This document shows, piece by piece, positions 15,601 to 25,397 of a stretch of DNA of 54,432 nucleotides. Source of the stretch: Beijerinckiaceae bacterium (lineage in GTDB: Bacteria; Pseudomonadota; Alphaproteobacteria; Rhizobiales; Beijerinckiaceae); the NCBI GenBank assembly GCA_025458025.1, contig JALOTF010000010.1, positions 1 through 54,432 on the forward strand, given 5' to 3'. The position numbers and the translations under genes are program-made. Positions within the stretch are counted from its first letter, which is position 1. Every line of letters starts with the position of its first letter. The notes below the pieces were generated by a model. The model searched no databases, was not told where the DNA came from, and saw only the letters and a list, made by a program, of their open reading frames with translations.

Positions 15601-17589
15601 GTGACCTATGTGTGGCAACCCACTTCGGAACTGATCGAGAGGACAACCCTGTCGGCTTTTCTGCGGCGCCATGGCATCGCCGATCAGGATGCGCTCTGCC
15701 GCGAAGCGGATGCACGGCCGGCCTGGTTCTGGGACGCGCTGCTCCGTTTCTTCGAGATCCGTTTCGACCAGCCCTATTCCAACGTTCTTGATGTATCGCG
15801 TGGAATTGAATGGCCGGTCTGGTGCGAGGGTGGCACCACGAACATCGTTACCAACTGCCTTCTGCGTCATCGCGGATCGCCGATCTGGGATCGGGATGCG
15901 ATTATTTGGGAAGGCGAGGGCGGCGCGGTCATTCGCTGGAGTTTTGCGCGGCTTGATGCCGAAACGGCCCGCCTTGCGACAATTCTGCGCCAGCGGGGCA
16001 TTCAACAGGGGGATGTCGTCGGCCTCTATTTGCCCATGCTCCCGGAGGCTGTTGCTACCTTCCTCGCCATTGTCGAAATCGGCGCAATCGCGATGCCGAT
16101 GTTCTCCGGCTTTGGTCCCCAGCCGCTGTTCGACCGGCTGTCGGATTCAGGCGCGAAGGCGATTGTTACGTGTCCGGGGACCGTGCGTCGCGGCAAGCCG
16201 GTTCCGATGCTGGATACCGTGCGGTCGGCGATCGCCGAGCTGCCCATGCTGCATACGGTCGTGGTTCTGGATCGTGCCGGTGACGCACAACCGGGGGCGG
16301 GACGCGAGATCGTTCTTTCGACCGCGGATGAACCGCCGCAGCGCGAGCGCGAGCCGGACATGCTGCCCGCCGAAACGCCAGCCATGCTCATGTATACCTC
16401 GGGCACCACGGGCAAGCCGAAGGGCACCGTTCATACCCATTGCGGAATTCTCGCCAAGAATGCCCTCGATATGGGCCTCTGCATCGATCTCCAGGCCTCC
16501 GACCGGCTGTTATGGATGAGCGATATGGGCTGGATTGTTGGCCCCAAAGTGTCGGTGGGCTGCACATTGCTCGGAGCCACGCTGGTTCTGGCAGAAGGTA
16601 CGCCGGACTGGCCGGAATCCAACCGCATCTGGCGGCTTTGCTCGCGTCATGGTGTGTCGGTGGTCGGCATCGTTCCAACCGCCGTGCGCCAGATGATGCG
16701 GACCACGACCGATCCGCTGGAAGGCACCGATCTTTCGCGCCTGCGCACTGTGATCTCCAGCGGTGAGCCATGGACCCCCGAGGCCTGGACCTGGTTCTTC
16801 GAGACAATCTGCAAGAAGCGCATCCCTATTCTGAACTATGCCGGCGGCACGGAATGTGGTGGCGCCATTCTCATCGGCACCCATCACAAGCCCCTCAAAC
16901 CCTGCGCCTTCGGCGGTCCGGTTCCCGGCAACGGAGCCGATGTGGTCGATGCCTCCGGCGTTTCGCTGCCGGCGGGGCAGGTGGGTGAACTGGTGATGCG
17001 TCGCGCGACCATCGGCGCGACGCGCGGCCTCTGGAACGATCCCCAACGCTACATCGAAGGCTATTGGCAGGTGATCCCCGGAATGTGGATACAGGGTGAT
17101 CTCGCCTCGCGGGACGAGGAGGGCCTTTGGTATCTCCATGGCCGCTCGGATGACACGATCAAGCTGGCCGGAAAGCGGGTCGGCCCTGCCGAGATCGAGG
17201 CTGCCCTGATCGCCAGCGGGCTCGTGGCGGATACCGCCGTGGTCGGCATTCCCGACGATCTGACCGGCTCGGCCCTGCTCTGTGCCTGCATCGCCGCCGG
17301 CCCTGTCGAAGACGGGCTCGCCAAGCGGATATCGGATGTGCTCGCGCAGACTTTCGGCGCGCCGTTCCGCCCCAAACGCGTTCTTTTTGTCTCGGATCTC
17401 CCCAGAACCCGCAACCAGAAGATCATGCGGCGGGTCGTACGCGCCCTGGCGACTCATAAGCCGACCGGAGACCTGACATCCCTGGCCAATCCCGACGTCG
17501 TCGAGGAGCTCCGTCAGGCCTTCGCTCACCTCGAAACCGGTTCAGCCGGTTCTTCGCCTGTTTCCCATCCATCTGCGACACATAAATGA
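15601..17589 (+). CDS. Acetoacetyl-CoA-synthetase-like acyl-CoA ligase
   Basis: A 662-residue ANL-superfamily ligase that would activate a carboxylic acid to its CoA thioester through an acyl-AMP. The AMP-binding loop is YTSGTTGKPKG (265-275), and the catalytic lysine is K607 in NQKIMRR. The N-terminal domain (WFWDALLRFFEIRFDQPYS) resembles acetyl- or acetoacetyl-CoA synthetases. The start is GTG with GGAG about 9 bases upstream. The next gene follows after 9 bases. It is the likely entry enzyme of the pathway; the acid is unknown. Confidence 0.88.
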   Translation: MTYVWQPTSELIERTTLSAFLRRHGIADQDALCREADARPAWFWDALLRFFEIRFDQPYSNVLDVSRGIEWPVWCEGGTTNIVTNCLLRHRGSPIWDRDAIIWEGEGGAVIRWSFARLDAETARLATILRQRGIQQGDVVGLYLPMLPEAVATFLAIVEIGAIAMPMFSGFGPQPLFDRLSDSGAKAIVTCPGTVRRGKPVPMLDTVRSAIAELPMLHTVVVLDRAGDAQPGAGREIVLSTADEPPQREREPDMLPAETPAMLMYTSGTTGKPKGTVHTHCGILAKNALDMGLCIDLQASDRLLWMSDMGWIVGPKVSVGCTLLGATLVLAEGTPDWPESNRIWRLCSRHGVSVVGIVPTAVRQMMRTTTDPLEGTDLSRLRTVISSGEPWTPEAWTWFFETICKKRIPILNYAGGTECGGAILIGTHHKPLKPCAFGGPVPGNGADVVDASGVSLPAGQVGELVMRRATIGATRGLWNDPQRYIEGYWQVIPGMWIQGDLASRDEEGLWYLHGRSDDTIKLAGKRVGPAEIEAALIASGLVADTAVVGIPDDLTGSALLCACIAAGPVEDGLAKRISDVLAQTFGAPFRPKRVLFVSDLPRTRNQKIMRRVVRALATHKPTGDLTSLANPDVVEELRQAFAHLETGSAGSSPVSHPSATHK

Positions 17590-17598
17590 GGCTATGAC

Positions 17599-18780
17599 AT
17601 GCGTAGACAAGCTCCTCGCGCGGGTCAGAACTGGATCTTCGACAATTTCATCAAGCTGACGGATGATGAGGATATCCTCCATCCCGGCATGATGGGGGTT
17701 CGGCTCGAACGCGGCTTCAAATATGCCGATATGGAGCGCGTCTTTCATCGCGTGAAAGGTCGCCGCTCGTTCCCGCGGGAATGGGCGCGGCAGGCGGCAC
17801 GGCAGGAGGCCTATGCCGACGAGGCCAAGGCCCGTGGGCATCAGGTCACGGCGAGCCAGCAATTCCACCGCGCCGCACTTTATTGGGGTCGAGCGCAGCA
17901 TCTGATCCCGGTTGACGGTCATCCGAAGAAGATCGAGGCGCATCGGCGCATGCAGCGATGCTATGCCGAGATGATCGCGCTGATGGATGGCTCGATCAGC
18001 GAGCATGTCATTCCGTTCGAGAACGGCAAGAATGTCTATTGCATCGTGCATCGTGCGCCGGGACCTGGTCCGAAGCCGACCGTGCTCTACACGCCGGGCA
18101 TGGATGCCACGAAGGAAGATTTTCCCAATCCCTTCAACAACGAGTTCACCCGCCGCGGCATGAACATCGTGGCGATGGACGGCCCCGGCCAGGCCGAGTG
18201 CAACATTAATCAGGTCTGGCTCGATATCGGCAATTATGCGCGCGCCGGCAGCAAGGTCCTCGATTTCATCGTGGGTCTGCCGGAGGTCGATGCCAGCAAG
18301 ATCGGTGTTTTCGGAACCAGCATGGGCACGCGCTACGGCGTGGAGGTTGGTGCTGCTGATCCGCGCGTGAAGGCGGTTGTGGGGCAGATGCCCTGCGTTG
18401 GCCCCAGCGATGTCATCTTCCAGCAGGCCCAGCCGAACTTCAAACGCATCCACATGTACATGGCCAACATCAAGGATGAGGCCGAGTTCGACGCCTACAT
18501 CGACCGCATGGATGAGAATTTTGTCCGTGCCACGCAGAGCCTTCGCTGCCCCTATCTGCTGGTCGGCGGTGACATGGACGAACTCTGCCCCCCCGAAGAC
18601 ATCGAAGCCTTCATGAACCAGCTGAACTGCCCGAAGGAGCTTTGGCTCTACGAGGATGTGTTCCATCCCGGCGGCGAAATCGCGGCAGATGCCTATCCGG
18701 CCATCGCCGACTGGATGTGGGACGTGCTGCATAACGGGCGCCCCGCCGGCCATGATCGCCGCCTCAACCTCATTCCCTGA
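17599..18780 (+). CDS. Alpha/beta hydrolase, FrsA/C-C hydrolase-like
   Basis: A 393-residue alpha/beta hydrolase with a long N-terminal helical region (about 1-140), as in the FrsA and 2,6-dihydroxypseudooxynicotine hydrolase group. The catalytic set is S241 in GTSMG, D325 or D327 in GGDMDE, and H356 in VFHPGGE. Some members of this group cleave carbon-carbon bonds next to a ketone, others are esterases. Between a CoA ligase and a BadI-like hydratase, a C-C bond cleavage or lactone-opening role fits. It is 9 bases after the ligase. Confidence 0.85.
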   Translation: MRRQAPRAGQNWIFDNFIKLTDDEDILHPGMMGVRLERGFKYADMERVFHRVKGRRSFPREWARQAARQEAYADEAKARGHQVTASQQFHRAALYWGRAQHLIPVDGHPKKIEAHRRMQRCYAEMIALMDGSISEHVIPFENGKNVYCIVHRAPGPGPKPTVLYTPGMDATKEDFPNPFNNEFTRRGMNIVAMDGPGQAECNINQVWLDIGNYARAGSKVLDFIVGLPEVDASKIGVFGTSMGTRYGVEVGAADPRVKAVVGQMPCVGPSDVIFQQAQPNFKRIHMYMANIKDEAEFDAYIDRMDENFVRATQSLRCPYLLVGGDMDELCPPEDIEAFMNQLNCPKELWLYEDVFHPGGEIAADAYPAIADWMWDVLHNGRPAGHDRRLNLIP

Positions 18781-18800
18781 CATCAGAACCGGAGTAACAC

Positions 18801-19733
18801 GTGATGACAGCCGCCATGCCGACTGAACCGTACAAGGACATCATCTTCGAGGTGATCGACCAGGTCGCCTGGATCACCATCGACCGGCCGCATGTGCTCA
18901 ATGCCTGCCGCGAATTGACGCTGGACGAGATCACGCGCGCCGTCATCTCGACGCGCAACGACGCCTCCATCGCCTGCATCGTCATCACCGGCTCCGGTGA
19001 TCACGCTTTCTGCTCGGGCGGCGACTTCTCCTCGATGATGCGGCTCAACTGGGTGGTCGCCACCCATTGGAATGACCGCATGCTGAATTGCGCCATGGCG
19101 ATCCGCGGCGTTTCCGTGCCGGTCATCGCCATGGTCAATGGCTGGTGTATGGGCGGTGGCCATGAACTGGCGCTGTGGTGCGATATCGTGGTCGCTTCCG
19201 ACAACGCGATCTTTGGCCAGTCCGGCGCCAAGGTCGGCGCTTGCCCCACCGTGGGTGCGACGCAGTACATCCCACGCATCATCGGCGAGCGCCTCGCCCG
19301 CGAGATGATTTTCTGCGCGCGGCGCTTTACCGCCCATGAGGCGGTGTCGATCGGTCTTGCGAACCATTGCGTGCCGCAGGCTGGCCTCCGCGCCAAGACC
19401 CTGGAACTCTGCGAATCCATCAAGGGCCATAGCGGCCAGACGATCCGCATGACCAAATGCTCGCTCAACAGCGAGTCGGATGAACTCTACGCCTCGTGGC
19501 GGGCCGGCATGGAATTGCTGGCGCATGTCTGGGGCTCGGAGGAGTCGCTTGAGGGCATGAATGCCTTCGTCGAGAAGCGGAAGCCCGATTTCAATCAGTT
19601 CCGCATGCGCAACAAGAAGATGGTCGAGACCTACCTGGAAGGCATCGACTGGTCCGACGAGACGGAAATCAAGGAAGCTTTTCGCAAGAAGCAGGCTGCC
19701 GGTGCCGGAAAGCCGGTCAAAGGGCACTCATGA
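18801..19733 (+). CDS. Enoyl-CoA hydratase/isomerase family, BadI/MenB-like
   Basis: A crotonase-fold protein of 309-310 residues; the start is GTG 18801 or ATG 18804, both downstream of GGAG. It has the oxyanion-hole motifs (CSGGDFSSM and GGGHELALWCD). The segments GQSGAKVGACPTVGATQYIP and SLEGMNAFVEKRKPDF are closer to BadI (2-ketocyclohexanecarboxyl-CoA hydrolase) and MenB than to ordinary hydratases. BadI opens a ring by reverse Claisen cleavage of a beta-keto thioester. A ring-opening role is therefore plausible but inferred. Its stop overlaps the next gene by 4 bases (ATGA). Confidence 0.88.
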   Translation: MMTAAMPTEPYKDIIFEVIDQVAWITIDRPHVLNACRELTLDEITRAVISTRNDASIACIVITGSGDHAFCSGGDFSSMMRLNWVVATHWNDRMLNCAMAIRGVSVPVIAMVNGWCMGGGHELALWCDIVVASDNAIFGQSGAKVGACPTVGATQYIPRIIGERLAREMIFCARRFTAHEAVSIGLANHCVPQAGLRAKTLELCESIKGHSGQTIRMTKCSLNSESDELYASWRAGMELLAHVWGSEESLEGMNAFVEKRKPDFNQFRMRNKKMVETYLEGIDWSDETEIKEAFRKKQAAGAGKPVKGHS

Positions 19734-20839
19734 AAATCACGCGCATTGAATCGCTGCCGCTTGCGCTGCCCCTGCGCAAGCCCATGCTGATGGCGGGCAA
19801 CCGTTTCGAGACCCTCGAAACGGTGCTTGTCCGGCTTGAGACGGAAGGCCGGCATGCCGGCTGGGGCGAGGCTTCGGTTGCCCCGTTCCTGACGGGCGAA
19901 ACCATGGCCAGCATCGTGGCAGCGGTTCACCATATCAGCCATGCGCTGCGAGGTGCCCGGATCAGCGAACTCGGCGTCGTGTCGGATCTCATCGCGGGCT
20001 GCATTGTTGGGAATCCCGCAGCCAAGGCCGCGGTCGAGGTTGCCGCGCATGATGCGGCAGCCCGTGCGATCGATGTGCCGCTTCATGCCCTGCTGGGCGG
20101 AGCGCGCGTGAAGGAACTTCCTTGCCTGCATCTCATCGGCAATGGCGATCCCGATCGCGATATCCGTGAGGCGGAAGCCAAGGTCGGGGAAGGTTTTACC
20201 GCGATCAAATACAAGGTTGCGAATGGCGATCTCGCCACGGAGGCCGATACGCTGGTGCGCCTGCGTGAGGCGCTCGGCCCCTCCATCATGCTCTGCGCGG
20301 ATGCGAATGGCGGCTGGTCGCGTCGTGATGCCACCGCCTTCGTGCGCCTGGCGGATGCCTCGATGGCGGATTTTCTCGAGCAGCCCGTGGCCAGCGAGGA
20401 TCACGATGGTATGGCGCTCGTGGCGCGAAGCGGTCGTATCCCTGTGGGCGCGGACGAATCCGTGCACGCGATCGGCGATATCCGCAGGCTGATCGAGAGC
20501 GGCGCTGCCGCGGGTGGTTCGTTCAAGATCATGAAACTGGGTGGCATTCGGCCTTGCCTCGAAGCCTGCCAGCTTTCCGCCGCGCTGGGTGGAGAGGTCA
20601 ATCTCTCCGGTAAGGTCGGCGAAACAAGCATTGCCAATGCCGCGACGCTGGCCTTGGCGGCTGCATGGGGAAAGCCTTCCTGGGGGCTGAGCCTCACGAA
20701 TGGATATCTCGCGACCGACCCGGTCCAGGACCCGCTCCAGCTCCAAGCAGGGCGAGCACAAATTCGGGACGGTGCGGGATTGGGCATCAGAGTTGACGAA
20801 ACACGGATCGAGCGCATGGCCATTCGGCCAGCCGCCTGA
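19730..20839 (+). CDS. Enolase-superfamily enzyme, MLE/mandelate-racemase-like
   Basis: A 369-residue enolase-superfamily protein. It has the KxK motif K160 and K162 (AIKYKV), metal ligands D191 (CADANGG), E217 (EQPV) and D242 (GADES), and lysines K266 and K269 on the opposite face (FKIMKLGG). That layout is the muconate-lactonizing-enzyme subgroup, which includes lactonizing enzymes, epimerases and N-acylamino-acid racemases. It is translationally coupled to the hydratase. It may cycloisomerise or epimerise the substrate. Confidence 0.88.
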   Translation: MKITRIESLPLALPLRKPMLMAGNRFETLETVLVRLETEGRHAGWGEASVAPFLTGETMASIVAAVHHISHALRGARISELGVVSDLIAGCIVGNPAAKAAVEVAAHDAAARAIDVPLHALLGGARVKELPCLHLIGNGDPDRDIREAEAKVGEGFTAIKYKVANGDLATEADTLVRLREALGPSIMLCADANGGWSRRDATAFVRLADASMADFLEQPVASEDHDGMALVARSGRIPVGADESVHAIGDIRRLIESGAAAGGSFKIMKLGGIRPCLEACQLSAALGGEVNLSGKVGETSIANAATLALAAAWGKPSWGLSLTNGYLATDPVQDPLQLQAGRAQIRDGAGLGIRVDETRIERMAIRPAA

Positions 20840-20896
20840 CGATCGTGGAAAACTAACAAGAGGCGCAGCCAGCGCTTTGATTGCATGGAGAAAAGC

Positions 20897-22063
20897 ATGA
20901 CTAAAAGATCTGCATCTGGACTCTCCCGTCGCGGCATTCTGGCTGCCCCTCTGGTTCTGGGCATGCCCTCCGTGATCGGGCGCGCATTCGCGCAGACCGA
21001 ACCGCTTCGCTTCGGCGTGGCTGACCCTCTGACCGGGCCTTCCGCCATCTTCGGCCTCGATCAGATGCAGGCCGTGCGCTGGGCGGTGGAAGACATCAAT
21101 TCGGCCGGCGGCGTGCATGGCCGCAAGCTGGAAGCCATCATCGTCGATCATCAGGCCAAGCCCGATGTCGGCATCGCCGTCGTCACCCGCCTGCTTCAGG
21201 TGGACAAGGTGCCGACCTTCATCACGGCCTTCAGCAACGTGGTGAAAGCGGTGGCGCCCATCGCCAACCGTGAAAAGGCCCTCATGCTCAGCGTGGGTGC
21301 GAATTCGCCGGACATCAAGAATCTTGGCGATTACGTCTATACCACCTTCCCGCTGGCCGATGTGGACATGCGTGCGCTGGGAAGCTGGCTCTACAAGTCG
21401 CAGAACAAGCGCCGCGCGGCGGTGCTTTATGTGAACCACGAAACCGGAACAGAGGGCGCTAAGGTTTTCTCGGCGGCCTTCAAGGAAGCCGGCGGCGAGG
21501 TTGTTCTCAATGAATCCTATGAGGAGCAGCGCTCGGACTTCACCGGTCTTGTCCTCAAGGTGCGTGCCGCCAACCCGGATATCGTTCACATCCACAGCGT
21601 GATCAGCGACTTCACCGCGATTGTCGCGCAGATGCGCCAACTCGGGCTGAACACCCAGGTCACCAGCTTCCAGACCGCCTTCAATCCGAAGATGATCCAG
21701 GAGCTTGGCAAGGCCTCGGAAGGCATTATCGTGACCGCGATGGCGCCTTCGGCGGAAGACAATGCCAATGTGCCGAAATACCTTGAACGCTGGCAGGCGG
21801 CCTACAAGCGCGAACCCATCGGACTGCCTTACACGCAGTACTTCCACGATGCGCCTTACATCCTGGCCGCGCTCTTCAAGCATGTGCTCGACCAGAAACA
21901 GGCCGTCACCGGCGAAAACCTGCGCAAGGCCCTGCTCGCGATCAAGACTTTCGACCTTCCGTTGACGAACCGGATCACCTTCAACGACGACCATACCGTC
22001 AACGCGCCAACCTATTTCTGGCAGGTGAAGGACGGCAAGTTCCAGGTTGTCGGCAAGCTTTGA
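20897..22063 (+). CDS. livK: Branched-chain-type ABC transporter substrate-binding protein
   Basis: A 388-residue periplasmic binding protein of the LivK type (family 5/6). The N-terminus has a twin-arginine-like signal (SRRGILAAPLVLG, cleavage after RAFAQ). The mature part begins EPLRFGVADPLTGPSAIFG. GGAG lies 6 bases before ATG 20897, which is preferred over an ATG 12 bases further upstream that lies inside that ribosome site. It starts the five-gene importer set after the enolase-superfamily gene, so it probably binds the island's substrate, which may be an aromatic or other acid rather than an amino acid. Confidence 0.9.
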   Translation: MTKRSASGLSRRGILAAPLVLGMPSVIGRAFAQTEPLRFGVADPLTGPSAIFGLDQMQAVRWAVEDINSAGGVHGRKLEAIIVDHQAKPDVGIAVVTRLLQVDKVPTFITAFSNVVKAVAPIANREKALMLSVGANSPDIKNLGDYVYTTFPLADVDMRALGSWLYKSQNKRRAAVLYVNHETGTEGAKVFSAAFKEAGGEVVLNESYEEQRSDFTGLVLKVRAANPDIVHIHSVISDFTAIVAQMRQLGLNTQVTSFQTAFNPKMIQELGKASEGIIVTAMAPSAEDNANVPKYLERWQAAYKREPIGLPYTQYFHDAPYILAALFKHVLDQKQAVTGENLRKALLAIKTFDLPLTNRITFNDDHTVNAPTYFWQVKDGKFQVVGKL

Positions 22064-22082
22064 TTAAGAAAGGCGAAGAGCA

Positions 22083-23033
22083 ATGGATCTAACGCTCGAT
22101 CTGGCCGCGCAACTCACCTGGACTGGCCTTGCGAGTTCGTCCTCCTATTGCCTCTTCGCCTTGGCCTTCGCGCTGGTGTTGAAGGTCAACCGCATCTGGA
22201 ATTTCGCCCAGGCCGGTCTGATGGTGGTCGCCTATTTTGCGATGTTCATCGCCTTCCGCTGGCTTGGGCTCTCGCCTCTGCCGGGTGCGATCCTCGGGGC
22301 AATAACCACAATTCTGGCGGCTATGGCGCTGGAATACTGGGGATTCCGCATCTTGCGACAGCGGAATTCCTCCGTCCTGACCTTCTTCATCTTCACCATC
22401 GCAATGTCGCAGTTCCTGATCTACATGGCGGAACTGATCTTTGGCACCGATCCGAAGACCTTGTTCCCGTCGATCATCGCGCCGGTCCGCTTTGTTGGCC
22501 CCGTGGTTGTCAGTGACTGGGATCTGATCGCGCTCTCTCTGACCGTGACACTTGTGGGGGCGCTGTGGCTGTTCCTGCGCAAGACGCGCGAGGGCAAGGC
22601 GTTGATCGCCGTTTCGGACGAGCCTGATCTCGCCGAAATGTACGGCATGAACAAGGATCGTGCGTATCTGGTCTCGATGGCCCTGGCGGCGATCCTGATG
22701 TCGGCCGGCATGTATCTGATCGGTACCAAGGCCGCGATCTTCCCGTCGACCCCGCTCAGTCAGTTCATGATCTTCGCGGTGATTGCCACCATCATCGGCG
22801 GCATTGGCAACATCTTTGCTGCCGGGATTGCCGGGATCTTCCTCGCCTTGTTGCAGTCCTACAGCATCCTGGTGATCGCCTCGAAATGGCAGATCCTGCT
22901 GCTGTACATCCTGATTTTCGTTGTGATCATCCTGTTCCCGCAAGGGGTGAAACTCAAACTCGGCAAGCGCGGACCGGCCCGCAAAGCCGGACAGCTGCCC
23001 CCGGCGGATGACGTTGCAGAGAAAGCATCATGA
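22083..23033 (+). CDS. livH: Liv-type ABC transporter permease (LivH)
   Basis: A 316-residue inner-membrane permease with about eight hydrophobic helices. The family pattern is FALAFALVLKVNRIWNFAQAG and, near the end, FAVIATIIGGIGNIFAAG. It pairs with the LivM-type permease, whose ATG overlaps this stop by 4 bases. Confidence 0.9.
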   Translation: MDLTLDLAAQLTWTGLASSSSYCLFALAFALVLKVNRIWNFAQAGLMVVAYFAMFIAFRWLGLSPLPGAILGAITTILAAMALEYWGFRILRQRNSSVLTFFIFTIAMSQFLIYMAELIFGTDPKTLFPSIIAPVRFVGPVVVSDWDLIALSLTVTLVGALWLFLRKTREGKALIAVSDEPDLAEMYGMNKDRAYLVSMALAAILMSAGMYLIGTKAAIFPSTPLSQFMIFAVIATIIGGIGNIFAAGIAGIFLALLQSYSILVIASKWQILLLYILIFVVIILFPQGVKLKLGKRGPARKAGQLPPADDVAEKAS

Positions 23034-23947
23034 TCGAGTTCCTCCTCACTCTGGCCATTCTGGCCGGAATCAATGTGCTGCTTGCCTGCGGCTTCAACCT
23101 GATCCTCGGCTATGGCGGTCTCGTCAGCGTGGCGCAGCCGGTCTTCTATGCGATCGGGGCCTATTCGTCGGCTCTGCTCTCGATGAAGCTCGGGCTTCCC
23201 GTGCCGCTCGCCATGGTTCTGGGAGCGCTGATAGCAGCGATCGCCTCGTTCGGATTGTCGCTGCCCTCGCTCCGGGTTTCAGGCGATTATCTCGTGATCG
23301 CGAGCATGGGCTTCCAGCTTGGCATCATCCACATCATCAACAATGTGGAATTCACGGGTGCGGCCAGCGGCCTCTCCGGCATTGTCTCGGCGATTGAATC
23401 GCCGTGGCGGTCGCAGATCTACGCGGGAACGATCATTGCCATCTGCGCGGTGACGATCCTCGCCATTCGCTGGCTGGTGACCGGCCCCTATGGCCGCGCC
23501 ATCACGGCCATGCGGAATGACGAGGAGGTTTTCGCCTCCCTCGGTCGCGATGCGGTGCATATCAAGGTGACGCTGTTTGCGGTCGGCTCGGGCATCGCGG
23601 GCCTCGCCGGAGGGCTTTACGCCCATTACTTCTTGTTCCTGACCCCCGACCAATACGGCATCTTCTCCTCGGCCACCTTGTTGACGATGGTGGTTGTCGG
23701 CGGTGCGGCCACGGTGCGCGGCCCGGTTCTCGGGGCGATCTTCCTCACCGTTCTGCCGGAGGCGATCCGGTTTCTCAATCTGCCGATCGCGGTCATGGCT
23801 CCGTTGCAGGGGGTGATCTTCACGGGACTGGTGATCCTGTTCCTGTTCGTCAAACCCGAGGGCCTTTTCGGCAGCAAATCCGGCGGCGGGCTCGATGCCT
23901 GGCAGAGCCGGGCCATGTCCTCCTCGATGCGCAAGGGAGCCAAGTGA
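23030..23947 (+). CDS. livM: Liv-type ABC transporter permease (LivM)
   Basis: A 305-residue permease. The family motif GFNLILGYGGLVSVAQPVFYAIGAYSSAL appears at about 21-50, and VVGGAATVRGPVLGAIFL comes late. Its stop overlaps the GTG start of the next gene, so the four importer genes after livK are translated as a coupled unit. Confidence 0.9.
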   Translation: MIEFLLTLAILAGINVLLACGFNLILGYGGLVSVAQPVFYAIGAYSSALLSMKLGLPVPLAMVLGALIAAIASFGLSLPSLRVSGDYLVIASMGFQLGIIHIINNVEFTGAASGLSGIVSAIESPWRSQIYAGTIIAICAVTILAIRWLVTGPYGRAITAMRNDEEVFASLGRDAVHIKVTLFAVGSGIAGLAGGLYAHYFLFLTPDQYGIFSSATLLTMVVVGGAATVRGPVLGAIFLTVLPEAIRFLNLPIAVMAPLQGVIFTGLVILFLFVKPEGLFGSKSGGGLDAWQSRAMSSSMRKGAK

Positions 23948-24702
23948 TGCTGAGCGCGCGCGGGCTGACCAAACATTTCGGCGGCGTTGTCGTGGCCGAT
24001 TCTCTGGATATCGATCTCAATCCGGGCGAAATCGTCGCGCTGATCGGACCGAACGGGGCCGGCAAGACAACGTTGTTCAACATGCTCACGGGCTTTGTCC
24101 GTCCGGATGCGGGCAGCATCGTTTTCGACGGGCAACGGGTGGAGAAACTCCCCTCGCATCAACGGGCCCGTCTGGGGCTTGCACGCACCTGGCAACGCCC
24201 CCGGCTTTTCGAAAGCCTGTCGCTTGTCGATAACCTGATGATCGCGGATCGTGATTATCCGGGCGAGCGCCTGATCGAAATGGTGTTCCGGCCTCAACAT
24301 GTACTGGATTGCGAGGAGAAGGGGCGCGAACGGGCCGAGCGGCTTCTGGATCGGATCGGGCTTGGCGCGCGTGCCGAAGGCCGTTCGACGCGGCTCTCCT
24401 ACGGGCAGCAGAAGCTCGTGGGCCTGGCCCGCGCCCTGATGAATGACGGCCGCTGCATCCTGCTTGACGAGCCGATGGCGGGTGTCGAGGGGCGGACGGT
24501 GGAGACCATGAAAACGGTTGTGCGGGACGAGGCTGCTGCCGGAAAGGCCGTGTGCATCGTGGAGCACAATATCGGCTTCATCCGCGACATCTGCGACCGG
24601 GCGATCTTCATGTTCAATGGCAGGATCGTCGCGGAAGGTTCCGTGCATGACCTGCTGGCGGACAAACGCCTCACTGCCTTGTATTTCGGATCACATTCAT
24701 GA
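23944..24702 (+). CDS. livG: Liv-type ABC transporter ATPase (LivG)
   Basis: A 252-residue ATPase. Walker A is GPNGAGKTTLFNML, the signature is LSYGQQKLVGLARAL and Walker B is CILLDEP. The stretch between Walker A and the signature is typical of LivG. The start is GTG 23944, or the ATG one codon on at 23947, both overlapping the livM stop. Confidence 0.9.
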   Translation: MMLSARGLTKHFGGVVVADSLDIDLNPGEIVALIGPNGAGKTTLFNMLTGFVRPDAGSIVFDGQRVEKLPSHQRARLGLARTWQRPRLFESLSLVDNLMIADRDYPGERLIEMVFRPQHVLDCEEKGRERAERLLDRIGLGARAEGRSTRLSYGQQKLVGLARALMNDGRCILLDEPMAGVEGRTVETMKTVVRDEAAAGKAVCIVEHNIGFIRDICDRAIFMFNGRIVAEGSVHDLLADKRLTALYFGSHS

Positions 24703-25397
24703 GCGAAGCTCCCATTATGTCGGTGACCGGTCTCTCGGTCAGCTATGGCCCGCTCGTGGCCGTTCGCGATGTCACGACATCTTTTGCCCGCGGCGGGATG
24801 ACCGGAATTTTCGGTCATAACGGGTCTGGAAAATCGACCTTCCTCAAAAGCCTGATCGGGGCCGGCGGCCGGATCGATGGGCAGGTGACGTTCGAGGGGC
24901 GGCCTGTTGCGCCCGGTCGCACGCATGAGAACGTCATGATGGGCATCGCCATCGTGCCCCAGTCGAAGAACGTGTTCCCCAGCCTAACGGTGCGCGAATG
25001 CCTCGAAGCCGCGGGCCTGCGCTCCGGCAAGGAGGGCTTCGAGCGGGTTTACACCCTGCTGCCGATCCTTGCGGAACGCGGGGCCCAGCGGGCAGGCTCC
25101 ATGAGCGGAGGCGAGCAGCAATTGCTGGCAGTCGGCATGGCCCTGATGACACAACCCAAGGCGATCCTGCTTGATGAGCCCACGGCTGGCCTTTCGCCGG
25201 TCGCGGCGGATCGCGTCCTGGCAACCCTGTCTGACGTCAATCGCGGCTTCGGCACAACGATCATCCTCGTCGAGCAGAATGTGATGTCAGCGCTGAAGAT
25301 GGTCGATCGCGCCGTGGTGTTCCGGTCGGGTTCGATTGTCTTCGATGATTCCGCCAGAACCTTGCGCAATCAGGCCGATCTCTGGGCCACCTTCTGA
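24699..25397 (+). CDS. livF: Liv-type ABC transporter ATPase (LivF)
   Basis: A 232-residue ATPase. Walker A is GHNGSGKSTFLKSL, the signature is MSGGEQQLLAVGMAL and Walker B is AILLDEPTAG. It overlaps livG by 4 bases and closes the importer operon. Two hairpins follow within 180 bases. Confidence 0.9.
   Translation: MSEAPIMSVTGLSVSYGPLVAVRDVTTSFARGGMTGIFGHNGSGKSTFLKSLIGAGGRIDGQVTFEGRPVAPGRTHENVMMGIAIVPQSKNVFPSLTVRECLEAAGLRSGKEGFERVYTLLPILAERGAQRAGSMSGGEQQLLAVGMALMTQPKAILLDEPTAGLSPVAADRVLATLSDVNRGFGTTIILVEQNVMSALKMVDRAVVFRSGSIVFDDSARTLRNQADLWATF

Noticed and set aside
19631-21994. A 787-codon open frame antisense to the hydratase, enolase-type and livK genes
   Set aside because: It crosses three well-identified genes and their boundaries, so it is a shadow frame.
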